IMG/VR virus record: IMGVR_UViG_3300025151_004231
Coordinates: 1-64,000 of that record
Length of the DNA: 64,000 nucleotides
Origin: a virus
Strand: one strand, 5' to 3'
The translations under genes and the position numbers were made by a program. The notes beneath the pieces are model-generated. The model was not told the origin of the DNA, ran no database searches, and saw nothing but the letters and a program-made list of their open reading frames with translations. Positions 46,824-54,813 of this stretch are shown here, piece after piece; position 1 is the stretch's first letter; each line of letters starts with the position of its first letter.

Positions 46824-48529
46824 TAATCGTACTCCGGGGTATATGGTTCATATTCGCCTGTATACCAATGTTTAATAATTTTTTCTGCTGGCTTGCCCCT
46901 CACTGATTGAGAGATATTTGGGAAGCCTTCTATTCCGTCACCAAGTCTTTCACCACTGTTAGGAATTAGTGTATCTGACAACCAGTACGCAGTACTTGCC
47001 GTAGTTCCTTTTGTATTGAACCAAGGTTGTTTATCAACTGCTCTTAACATACCTTCTATATACATTGCTTGTGCTGAGAAATCAGTTGGGATAGACCATT
47101 GCATACATCGACCTTCATATGATACGCCATCATATGTGCCTTCAGTACAGAAGCCGTCTTCATACCAACCTCTACTTAAAAACATTTTATGACTTTGAGC
47201 AAACAGATTCCAAATTACTGGGGGAATATCATATGTAGTATATTCCCCACACGGGTGACCATCATTACAAGTCCATTCATTATACCTATCAGAAATATAA
47301 GTTGCTATTCGTTCTTCTACTTGCTCTACAGTAGCACTATCTTCTTCGCCAGGAAAGAACAGAGTAGGTAAAGAAAAGGTCCACGCATCTATCTGGTCCA
47401 TTACACGTGAATCATTCCACACCATGCCCTCACCCATGAACACTTCGCCATCAAATCGGACTTTAATTTCAGATATGATACTAGCCATTCTTTCCATATA
47501 ATAATTTTCGAGGTATACTCTTTCTTCCTGTGATGCTTCATTTTGTAGACCACAGAAGCATATCCACATAGCACTCCAATCTGCTGACATAGATGATGCT
47601 CCCACTGATTGCAGTCTCTCTGCTTCCCAAATCATGTGTTTTTCATGGGTATCCATAATTCTTTTTAATAATGCTCGGTCAACATAAGCCATGCCATCAA
47701 AGGGAAACAGCATTGTATTAGTATCATCCAATACTAAAAACTGCCATGCATAGTGCATTTTCATTCCTAACTCTTTGGCAGTTTCGGCGATGAATTCTAT
47801 TTGCGAATCAGTTATATGTTTACGACCGTGATTGATAGTCCATGTTTCTTCTGTGTGATCGTTCCAGTAACCAAAGTTATATACCCATGCAGTTTCTACA
47901 CCGTGTTCTTTTAGTCGGCGTAATGTCGTTCTATACATTAATTTGATATACTGATCTTTAGTACAATGGTTTACTAAATTGGTTTTGTTTTTATAGTTTT
48001 CATAAACCCATTGAACACCGTAATCTTTAAAGCCGATTGCTTTAAAATGTCCTTCTCCGAATGAATTCTGCGGCATAGGTATATCAAATTCACCTAAGTA
48101 TTCTTCTTTGATTTTTGAACTGTGTGGGTTTGTACAAGAGCCTTCACTGTCTTCGTCATTAACGGTAACATCTACACTTGCAGTACCACCTGAACAATTG
48201 ATAGAGAACGTGTGATCACCATAACTATCCATTGTAAAATTCTCACTGCCACTCAATGACTTGCTACCTGACCAATAACCAGATGCTGTACATGAGGATG
48301 CATTTGAACTAGACCAAGTTATTGTAATAGGGTCACCAACTACAACACTTGTTTTACTTGCAGTCATTGATACGGATGCATTAGAATTGTTGCCACCGCT
48401 ACTACTATTACCACCACTGATTGTGCCACCGATGATTGCTCCTGCAGTGTCTCCTCCACCTCCACCGCCACCACATGCAGTGATGATTGCTAGTAAAGGG
48501 ACGATAGTAATATGTCTATAAAATGTCAT
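46823..48529 (-). CDS. large lipoprotein with TIM-barrel-like glycosidase domain, 568 aa
   Basis: MTFYRHITIVPLLAIITACG is a lipobox (Cys19) followed by a Gly-rich linker of the kind found in bacterial surface lipoproteins, then an Ig-like domain (about 50-125), then a barrel-like domain with KDYGVQWVYENYK, ELGMKMHYAWQF, VFMGEGMVWNDS and ADWSAMWICF, resembling glycoside hydrolases of the GTA/GH113 type. Probably host-derived. It might degrade surface glycans. Own promoter, insulated by a terminator. Confidence 0.65.
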   Translation of the reverse strand: MTFYRHITIVPLLAIITACGGGGGGGDTAGAIIGGTISGGNSSSGGNNSNASVSMTASKTSVVVGDPITITWSSSNASSCTASGYWSGSKSLSGSENFTMDSYGDHTFSINCSGGTASVDVTVNDEDSEGSCTNPHSSKIKEEYLGEFDIPMPQNSFGEGHFKAIGFKDYGVQWVYENYKNKTNLVNHCTKDQYIKLMYRTTLRRLKEHGVETAWVYNFGYWNDHTEETWTINHGRKHITDSQIEFIAETAKELGMKMHYAWQFLVLDDTNTMLFPFDGMAYVDRALLKRIMDTHEKHMIWEAERLQSVGASSMSADWSAMWICFCGLQNEASQEERVYLENYYMERMASIISEIKVRFDGEVFMGEGMVWNDSRVMDQIDAWTFSLPTLFFPGEEDSATVEQVEERIATYISDRYNEWTCNDGHPCGEYTTYDIPPVIWNLFAQSHKMFLSRGWYEDGFCTEGTYDGVSYEGRCMQWSIPTDFSAQAMYIEGMLRAVDKQPWFNTKGTTASTAYWLSDTLIPNSGERLGDGIEGFPNISQSVRGKPAEKIIKHWYTGEYEPYTPEYD

Positions 48530-48561
48530 TCTGTGTACCTATATGTGTCAAGTGTTTATAC

Positions 48562-48590
48562 AGTATACATAAAATGGTGACCAAAGTCAA
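48562..48590 (-). promoter_or_regulatory. sigma70-type promoter of the lipoprotein
   Basis: Minus strand TTGACT, 17 bases, TATACT, 33 bases before the ATG. Confidence 0.8.
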
Positions 48591-48593
48591 TAG

Positions 48594-48627
48594 AAAAATG
48601 CCCAAATCTTGCGAAATGGGCATTTTT
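48594..48627. terminator. bidirectional terminator
   Basis: AAAAATGCCCA/TGGGCATTTTT, an 11-bp stem with A and T runs. It isolates the lipoprotein promoter from upstream transcription. Confidence 0.85.
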
Positions 48628-48673
48628 GTTTTTTAAGTCTTTCTTTGAGGAACTGATATTAGATTTTTAAATG

Positions 48674-48835
48674 CTAATTTGCCCAATTGAGTGAATCATA
48701 ATCCAAGTCGTTGTTATAAATAACATGACTTCTCCTACTACTTCGCCTCTGGGCATCCAGTGTTGCGTTGTGCAAAAGAATTTCTTCAATGTCGTCTCCG
48801 TGTGTGTAATGCAAAGGAGTAGTTTTTTCTAACAT
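48674..48835 (-). CDS. possible small protein, 53 aa
   Basis: MLEKTTPLHYTHGDDIEEIL then a basic patch (QRRSSRRSHV) and acidic end. No ribosome-binding site. Composition fits a real phage protein, but the support is weak. Confidence 0.4.
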   Translation of the reverse strand: MLEKTTPLHYTHGDDIEEILLHNATLDAQRRSSRRSHVIYNNDLDYDSLNWAN

Positions 48836-48895
48836 CTAAAAACGGTTTTTTCAAATGTGTAAAAAATGCTACTATGTAGGACCCTCCTACAATTC

Positions 48896-48903
48896 TATTT
48901 ATA
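48896..48903 (-). promoter_or_regulatory. exact T4 late promoter TATAAATA
   Basis: Minus strand TATAAATA, pointing to the 53-aa ORF about 60 bases away. A GTAGGA/TCCTAC hairpin follows it. Confidence 0.5.
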
Positions 48904-48936
48904 CCTAATGTTCGATAATGCTACTTTTCGTAGCAA

Positions 48937-49019
48937 GTGTCATAAAGTGTCATACCGCGGAAGCAATATGGGGTACAGATAATTTTAGTTACCTTCTAAA
49001 GTGTCATAGAGTGTCATAC
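48937..49019. repeat. four GTGTCATA iterons in two pairs
   Basis: GTGTCATA at 48937, 48947, 49001 and 49011, each pair with 10-base period, pairs 64 bases apart. Next to a GCTAC/GTAGC hairpin (48920-48934). Possible binding sites of a replication or regulatory protein. Confidence 0.7.
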
Positions 49020-49433
49020 TTTAGAGTCTAAATATTCTTTTAAGTTGCCATGCAATGTAATCATCATAGCAGTTTTATGTTCGTAAACCCTGATAAAAGG
49101 TTGTCCTTTCTTGCCCCTTAGTTTATGTACGCCGAGGTAATATGGACATTTAATCTTTTTTATAATTTCTTGGATAAATGCCTCTGGAGCAACAATTCTT
49201 CTCTTGTGCATTCCTTTAGGGTCAAGTCCTAACTCAAAATCATAATGTTCAAGTTTTGCTAATTTGAATAATCTGAGCCCTTCTTCACTGAGTCTTAGAC
49301 CTTGTCCGCCTCGACCTGTCAACCACATTTTGAATATGACATCGCCTAAAGGCATATTGGGAGGTATAATACCTTCGGGTATCTCCTTTAGTATTGCTTC
49401 TGTGATTTTTTCTTTGCTTCTAGGAAATTTCAT
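49014..49433 (-). CDS. conserved phage protein, 139 aa
   Basis: KMWLTGRGGQGLRLSEEGLRLF and KAMMITLHGNLKEYL resemble a small protein type in T4-like marine phages, mostly helical and likely DNA-associated. Function unknown. The stop lies inside the iterons. Confidence 0.68.
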   Translation of the reverse strand: MKFPRSKEKITEAILKEIPEGIIPPNMPLGDVIFKMWLTGRGGQGLRLSEEGLRLFKLAKLEHYDFELGLDPKGMHKRRIVAPEAFIQEIIKKIKCPYYLGVHKLRGKKGQPFIRVYEHKTAMMITLHGNLKEYLDSKV

Positions 49434-49719
49434 CCGGGTAAACTGTGCGTCCTGAGTTTAGGAATACGACAGTAAACTTGTCAGTTTTAAATTGTGCATT
49501 TAATTTTCTACACAGATTTCTAGCATGTCCTGGATTAGAGAAACTAGTTTTTTTGTACTTTGGAGCCGCATCGCCGTTTAGATAATGTGATGATTTTAGA
49601 TTGATAGGTTGATCATCATAGTAGACAGCCCAAATACCGGACGCCTCAATGATTTGGTCACACTTGTATGTGTCTTTATCAACATACTCTAAAATTACAT
49701 GTGGCTGATTTCTACTCAC
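49420..49719 (-). CDS. hypothetical phage protein, 99 aa
   Basis: MSRNQPHVILEYVDKDTYKCD, GIWAVYYDDQPIN and NPGHARNLCRKLNAQF; a small alpha/beta protein common in T4-like marine phages. Overlaps downstream gene by 14 bases. Confidence 0.68.
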   Translation of the reverse strand: MSRNQPHVILEYVDKDTYKCDQIIEASGIWAVYYDDQPINLKSSHYLNGDAAPKYKKTSFSNPGHARNLCRKLNAQFKTDKFTVVFLNSGRTVYPDEIS

Positions 49720-49916
49720 TTGAACGAGCCGCCTTTAACTTGTACATCAATTGTTTCTTCATTATCTTTTTCCTTTTTCAACTCATTCAATTCTGCTAAC
49801 AACATAACTAAATCGTCTCGCAAACCTCTGGCTTGATCAATTGGGAGAACAACAGTTGTACTTCTCTTGCTCTCTCCTAATGATACTTTGTTCACAAAAT
49901 CTTTTATGTGTAACAT
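49716..49916 (-). CDS. small hypothetical protein, 66 aa
   Basis: MLHIKDFVNKVSLGESKRST; helical with a coiled-coil region (DLVMLLAELNELKKEKDNEE). ATGA overlap with the next gene. A late-type GATAAATATA lies 12 bases upstream of the ATG. Confidence 0.6.
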   Translation of the reverse strand: MLHIKDFVNKVSLGESKRSTTVVLPIDQARGLRDDLVMLLAELNELKKEKDNEETIDVQVKGGSFK

Positions 49917-49923
49917 AATATGC

Positions 49924-50442
49924 TTATATATTTATCAGATTTTTTGCTTCTTCCCTTGTTTTAAAAGGACCTTGATAAGGATATCTTTGAATAAAGATGT
50001 ATTTTGGGCAAAATATAACTTGGTCGATTCCGTTATGTTGCACTACAAAGTAGCCTGCGGCATGAAAGCATTTTGATTTTTTAGTCTTAGTAAAAACATG
50101 AAGACCGCGTTTGACATCATAAACAGAATTATATGTCCTAGCAGTTGTAGGAAATTCCGGGTACGGAGTATCTACATTTGCCTTCGATTCTTTGGGTGCT
50201 ACAAACTTAATTTTAGTATTTTTTTGAATCTTTTTGATAGACTCAAATTCAAATACTTCGTCTTGTAAAGTAACGTTAAATGTTCCTACATTGTTTGCAC
50301 AAACATTACCGACTTTTCTTTCGCCGTCTTTTAAAATCCAAAACTCATCATCTTTGATGGGCTTTGCAGTCAATTCTACATCTAATATCATCTTTTCTCC
50401 ATTAAGTTCGTAAACGTAAATTTTGCTTTCAGTTTTAACCAT
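49924..50442 (-). CDS. conserved phage protein, 172 aa
   Basis: KIYVYELNGEKMILDVEL, FHAAGYFVVQHNGIDQVIFCPKYIFIQRYPYQ matches a protein type found in T4-like marine phages beside the exonuclease. Role unknown. Overlaps the exonuclease by eight bases. Confidence 0.68.
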   Translation of the reverse strand: MVKTESKIYVYELNGEKMILDVELTAKPIKDDEFWILKDGERKVGNVCANNVGTFNVTLQDEVFEFESIKKIQKNTKIKFVAPKESKANVDTPYPEFPTTARTYNSVYDVKRGLHVFTKTKKSKCFHAAGYFVVQHNGIDQVIFCPKYIFIQRYPYQGPFKTREEAKNLINI

Positions 50443-51442
50443 CTACTAGTTTCCCTGAATATGGTGAGTTCAACCATTTAGAATAACTATCTGCTTGATC
50501 ACTGATTCTGTTAAGTTCATACTTACCACAAAAACGCATAAAGTGTACACCTACTTGAGGGACTTCTTTCTTTTCACTTACGCCATTTTTGATATTAGTA
50601 TCAACTTGATTTCTGATAGCCTCGGGTTGTGCTGTCAAGTCAATCAAAACACGATTACGTTCATAATCATCACGCACTCTGTGTTCTACATCATTATGAT
50701 CAGTCCAACGTTGCAACATGATGTTATTCCAGTTGAATCCGCCCTTGTCTTTATCTGCATATGCTTCTAGCAAACCTGTTTTGTTTTTAGTACCCTTCTT
50801 ACGTACACCTGGATATGCACTAAACACATTGTCAGTAGTGTCACCACGCATACATTTTTCAAAGAGTAGATAAGCAGGGTCTTCAAGTAACTTGGGCTCA
50901 CCTGTCTTTTTGTCTTTGATTGGACGATCCTTGTCATCAAAGTAACCATCTAAACAGATAAACTGATTTGACACACCGTTGTACTGATGTACATTCTCTG
51001 CGATAAGTTGAACATAATCTGAGTCACTAGATATAATGACATGCTCATCATCAGGATGTAATGCAATGAAACGAGCAATCAAATCGTCAGCCTCAGCATT
51101 GGGATCTCGTAAGACACTACAGTTAGTCTTGTCTTTGAGATACGTTGTAAATGTTTCATAAGTCTCCCAGAACATTTCATTTTCTTCTTGCTCTGCTTCA
51201 GTCAATGACTGAGCCGCAACCTTACGATTTGCTTTGTAAGGTGTGTAAAACTCTTTACGCCATGAACGACCCTCTAAACAGAATACGACATGATCGATAC
51301 CGAATCTACGCACAGCCTGATTGGCAGATGCTAACTGTAGATGCAGTGCCATGCCTATCTTTTCCCAAGTATTTGAGTTACGACTTGCGACATGACGGGC
51401 ACGAAAGAACGTGTTTGCTGTGTCTATAAGGGCATATTTCAT
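50435..51442 (-). CDS. 5'-3' exonuclease / T4 RNase H-like, 335 aa
   Basis: Metal-binding acidic motifs of the FEN/PIN fold: ALIDTANTFFRARH, WRKEFYTPYKANR, AEADDLIAR, SSDSDYVQL, and RGDTTDNVFSAYPGVRKKGT. Removes RNA primers and flaps. Own early promoter with tandem TGGGTAAA upstream. Confidence 0.93.
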   Translation of the reverse strand: MKYALIDTANTFFRARHVASRNSNTWEKIGMALHLQLASANQAVRRFGIDHVVFCLEGRSWRKEFYTPYKANRKVAAQSLTEAEQEENEMFWETYETFTTYLKDKTNCSVLRDPNAEADDLIARFIALHPDDEHVIISSDSDYVQLIAENVHQYNGVSNQFICLDGYFDDKDRPIKDKKTGEPKLLEDPAYLLFEKCMRGDTTDNVFSAYPGVRKKGTKNKTGLLEAYADKDKGGFNWNNIMLQRWTDHNDVEHRVRDDYERNRVLIDLTAQPEAIRNQVDTNIKNGVSEKKEVPQVGVHFMRFCGKYELNRISDQADSYSKWLNSPYSGKLVDG

Positions 51443-51475
51443 ACGAGTCTCTTATTTATCATTTAATAATATACT

Positions 51476-51504
51476 ATTATACGCAAAATATACGCATATT
51501 GCAA
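51476..51504 (-). promoter_or_regulatory. early promoter of the exonuclease
   Basis: Minus strand TTGCAA, 17 bases, TATAAT, with AAAGGC before the -35 and two TTTACCCAT repeats just upstream. Confidence 0.78.
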
Positions 51505-51528
51505 GCCTTTATGGGTAAAATGGGTAAA

Positions 51529-53004
51529 TTAATCTGCGTTGTGATCGCCGATCATAAATCGGAAACTTTGCGAACATCTTCCGTTCTGGGCAATAAGATA
51601 ATTAAAGTTGTGTTCTAGTCTAGGAAGAAGTTCTTTTTGGGCTTCTAACCACCATTCATCAGTCTGACTACATAACCTTTCGATTTCTTCAGCAATTGCA
51701 ACTGCTCTATCTTCGTCATTTTCGATCAAGTCATATGCTTCATTAATCCATGGCGAAAAGGTCTTATATCCTGTTTCTCTTAACACTGCTAAAGAACCGG
51801 GCATACCACACAAAACAAAAGGAACTTTTGCTAAGATAAATTTATATGTTTTTTCGGTAAATGTAATACAGTCTATAAAGTTAGTATCTATATTGATTGG
51901 AAATTCATACTCTAACTCACTAAATTTATAATCCTTATCATATATTTCAGGGTGAGTTTTATTAGTTATATCTTGCAAGTATTTCGTTTCAGTAATAATA
52001 GCAAAATAACATTTACTAACATGATCTATAGTATCTTCACCTAAAGATATCCATTGATCTTGGTCCATAAAAAAATTATTTAAATCAAAATTCTGAGCAG
52101 TATCACCTTGGTAATCTCTGCTTCCTAGACCTTTTAAACTTAAAGTTAAGTCTTTATTGTTAACTAATGCTTGAAAAATTTCTTGTCCCGTTTCAGGATA
52201 ATGGGTCTGGGTAAAAGGATTATTAGGATCAGCAAACTGTTCAACAGAACCACTCCAATCTTCTTCTTTAAGGTTCAACGACATTAGTCCATGTGGATGC
52301 AAATCTCGTCTGATTATTTGTCCTACAAAATAAACTCTGTTTATTTTAGGATGATTGTTGTAGAATAAAAATTTATAGGGTTTAATTTTTGGTTTACTGT
52401 TTAGTTTTCTTAATGCTTTTTGTTCCCCTTCATCGGCCCTAGACCATTGACTATTAAGGGTGTCTTCTAATCCATTGGAACATATCTGAGACATCCACAT
52501 CATTAATTTATATTTTTTGGTGTGTTCTATCATATATCGATAGTTTTTAGTATGAGGAGCACATGCCCAAATCATCGCAAAATGATTGGGAGTTACTACA
52601 GGATTATCCGGGTCTGATAAGTAACCATGATTTATGTAATTAAACACATCAGACCAAAATTTCAAATCTAAAAAGGTATAACCTTCTGAGGCTTGTTTTA
52701 AAACAAACTTGTTTTTACCTCTTTCTTGTGCTTTTTCCCATATATAATCGCCTATAGTGGTAACTAGGTGAGTGTATTGTGCATCTCCTTCCCAAATTCT
52801 ACCAGGTCCCAATGATGGTATATGCGAAAATTCATATCCTAGAATTACAAAATAATCCTCATATGCGTCTGCACCGAGTAGTATTGAAGTATGCATAGTT
52901 TTTTCAAAGGATCGTTCTTCATCTAGTTCTGTAGACAAAGGCTTAGTGATGTGGTCTAAAGGAATAGTCCACCTGTTTTTATTTTCAGGATTATGCTCAG
53001 ACAT
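51529..53004 (-). CDS. glycosyltransferase-like protein, 491 aa
   Basis: Start MSEHNPENKNRW, six bases after GATAAATA. The C-terminal half (CITFTEKTYKFILAKVPFVLCGMPGSLAVLRETGYKTF) matches the donor-binding region of exostosin-like and phage glycosyltransferases. The N-terminal half is unknown. Probably decorates virion proteins or DNA. Confidence 0.7.
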   Translation of the reverse strand: MSEHNPENKNRWTIPLDHITKPLSTELDEERSFEKTMHTSILLGADAYEDYFVILGYEFSHIPSLGPGRIWEGDAQYTHLVTTIGDYIWEKAQERGKNKFVLKQASEGYTFLDLKFWSDVFNYINHGYLSDPDNPVVTPNHFAMIWACAPHTKNYRYMIEHTKKYKLMMWMSQICSNGLEDTLNSQWSRADEGEQKALRKLNSKPKIKPYKFLFYNNHPKINRVYFVGQIIRRDLHPHGLMSLNLKEEDWSGSVEQFADPNNPFTQTHYPETGQEIFQALVNNKDLTLSLKGLGSRDYQGDTAQNFDLNNFFMDQDQWISLGEDTIDHVSKCYFAIITETKYLQDITNKTHPEIYDKDYKFSELEYEFPINIDTNFIDCITFTEKTYKFILAKVPFVLCGMPGSLAVLRETGYKTFSPWINEAYDLIENDEDRAVAIAEEIERLCSQTDEWWLEAQKELLPRLEHNFNYLIAQNGRCSQSFRFMIGDHNAD

Positions 53005-53010
53005 GCACAA

Positions 53011-53017
53011 TATTTAT
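53011..53017 (-). promoter_or_regulatory. late-promoter-like ATAAATA, six bases before ATG
   Basis: GATAAATA on the minus strand, upstream of the glycosyltransferase-like gene. Confidence 0.5.
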
Positions 53018-53341
53018 CTAGTCAGATAAAGGGGGAGGGGGTTGATAAGACTGGACTGCATTATCAAGTGTTTTGCTTGGCTCTACAAAACCTTCTGCTT
53101 GTGCTACTTCTTTATTATCAAAAAACTTGTGCATTTCTTCAATAAGGAATGTTCTGTTTTCAGCAACAGATAAGTCTAATCTGCGTTCATTAATAAGAGT
53201 AGTCTGATGAAGTTTCCATGCATCAAAGGCTTTTTGAGATACAGTTGCCATTAAATCTTTACCGGCTTGACCTGGTAAAGGTGGAAACGACATTGCTGGA
53301 AGTTCCTCTTGATATTTCTTACAAAATACAACTGCTTCCAT
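53018..53341 (-). CDS. yggX: YggX-type Fe(2+)-trafficking protein, 107 aa
   Basis: VVFCKKYQEELPAM, PPLPGQAGKDLMATVSQKAFDAW and HQTTLINERRLDLSVAENR follow YggX over its whole length, including the single conserved Cys. YggX protects Fe-S clusters from oxidation and helps iron supply in gamma- and betaproteobacteria. The C-terminus has a short extension. It starts directly after the previous stop. Confidence 0.9.
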   Translation of the reverse strand: MEAVVFCKKYQEELPAMSFPPLPGQAGKDLMATVSQKAFDAWKLHQTTLINERRLDLSVAENRTFLIEEMHKFFDNKEVAQAEGFVEPSKTLDNAVQSYQPPPPLSD

Positions 53342-53752
53342 TTAACTTACCTCTGATCTTCCGTCACCTATGTCTTTACTACTGACAACTCTCATGTCTG
53401 CACCAGTGATAGGATCTTTATCTTTTCTATTATAAGGGTCTGCTTGATCTTGCTCATATACTTCTAGTGCAATATTACGACAAACTTGTTGAAACCATCT
53501 GTCTACGATTTCTTCATCGGTGTCATCATCTGCTTGTTTGTAACCTGCTTTGATAAGGTTCAATACGAACTTATCATTCCAATCCATTTCAAACGCACCG
53601 TTATTGATATCCATTTCATCTATGTCTACGTTTAAAATAGATACCCAAGGTTCGCCGGCTCTAGTTGCTTTTTCTTTTTCACTGAGTTTCGGTGATGCTT
53701 TCTTTTTAGGTTCGGGCTTTTTACCGAACATGTTTTTAATCTTGTCTAACAT
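53342..53752 (-). CDS. conserved T4-like phage protein, 136 aa
   Basis: A Lys-rich N-terminus (NMFGKKPEPKKKASPK), then FEMDWNDKFVLNLIKAGY and VDRWFQQVCRNIALEVYEQ. This protein type is widespread in T4-like marine phages. Function unknown. Confidence 0.72.
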   Translation of the reverse strand: MLDKIKNMFGKKPEPKKKASPKLSEKEKATRAGEPWVSILNVDIDEMDINNGAFEMDWNDKFVLNLIKAGYKQADDDTDEEIVDRWFQQVCRNIALEVYEQDQADPYNRKDKDPITGADMRVVSSKDIGDGRSEVS

Positions 53753-54775
53753 TTAAGTCCTCTCTATATACTTATCATGCAATTGGAAGGACGCAAGATT
53801 TTTTGCTTTAGACTCACACATAATGTCAGCCCATGATAGATGTTCGATAGCCCAGTCGTTGACAGCATTGTTCCAGTAGTAGTCAGAATGTGCCCTGAGT
53901 TTTTGTTTCTTGTGCCCTGACTCTAGTAGAGTGTCTAAGTCGGGTAATTGATCAATATTGTGACCTACAAGATAATCCTCACGTGATACAGAGTAATGAA
54001 TCACAGGACGCACACCTCGCCAAGAATCAATTATACGTTTACATCGATCATCTGTTGGTAGAATATATTCTCCTTCTTTGACCCAGTGATGGTGTATGTC
54101 CAATACGAGTGCAAGATGATCGGCGAGTTCGAGGCTGGCGTCGAGTCCCCATGACATTTCATCGTTTTCGATTGTGATTGTGTTTCGTGCCTCGGGTGAG
54201 AGTCTGGGTAAGATATCGATGATACCTTGGGGACCGCGACGTCCTGAGATGTGTACGTTGATTTTGAAATCCTGAAAGGACTTACCGTAACCCATTGCCC
54301 TTGCCATATCCACATGATATTCAAACTCCTCTATACTATTATCGACAATACTGTCAGTTTCTGAAGCAAGAACAGTAAACTGACCTGGATGAAATGATAG
54401 TCTGACATTGTTTGCACGTGCAACGTCACCGATTGGCGAACATAGTTGCTCCATGCGATTGATGACATCAGCACGTTTGTAGAAGTATGAGAACTCCGGA
54501 TGTGTGTAACCAGTCATCATATCACTAGTTAGACGTACCATACGTAATGATTGGGGCAATGTAGCAACTTTAGATACAAGATTGTATGTATTAGTCAAGT
54601 TGCGTTCCATAACTTCCCACATCTTGTCTTCTGCTTTGTCAGGATTATTACGCAACCACGTTAGTGTAGTGCCACCTGTATTGAGTCCCTCAGTAGAAAC
54701 TAGTTGATCTTTGTCATTGATCTCAGACCATTTGCAGGCGAAACCTATACGTTTAATATTATTATCTGTAAACAT
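53753..54775 (-). CDS. uvsE: UV damage endonuclease (UvsE/UvdE), 340 aa
   Basis: TIM-barrel fold with metal ligands in SFHPGQFTVL, TIENDEMSWG, LVLDIHHHWVKEG and PVIHYSVSRE. It nicks DNA next to UV photoproducts, useful in sunlit water. The length is that of bacterial UvsE plus a short tail. Confidence 0.93.
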   Translation of the reverse strand: MFTDNNIKRIGFACKWSEINDKDQLVSTEGLNTGGTTLTWLRNNPDKAEDKMWEVMERNLTNTYNLVSKVATLPQSLRMVRLTSDMMTGYTHPEFSYFYKRADVINRMEQLCSPIGDVARANNVRLSFHPGQFTVLASETDSIVDNSIEEFEYHVDMARAMGYGKSFQDFKINVHISGRRGPQGIIDILPRLSPEARNTITIENDEMSWGLDASLELADHLALVLDIHHHWVKEGEYILPTDDRCKRIIDSWRGVRPVIHYSVSREDYLVGHNIDQLPDLDTLLESGHKKQKLRAHSDYYWNNAVNDWAIEHLSWADIMCESKAKNLASFQLHDKYIERT

Positions 54776-54776
54776 T

Positions 54777-54785
54777 GATAAATAC
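54777..54785 (+). promoter_or_regulatory. T4-type late promoter (GATAAATAC)
   Basis: Plus-strand GATAAATAC, 28 bases before the GP88-like gene. Confidence 0.65.
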
Positions 54786-54813
54786 TCTTATAAAGTGATG
54801 GAAAAATGAACCT

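Noticed and set aside
48715-48722. Plus-strand TATAAATA
   Set aside because: Lies inside the small minus-strand ORF with no plus gene or terminator downstream; probably chance in AT-rich DNA.
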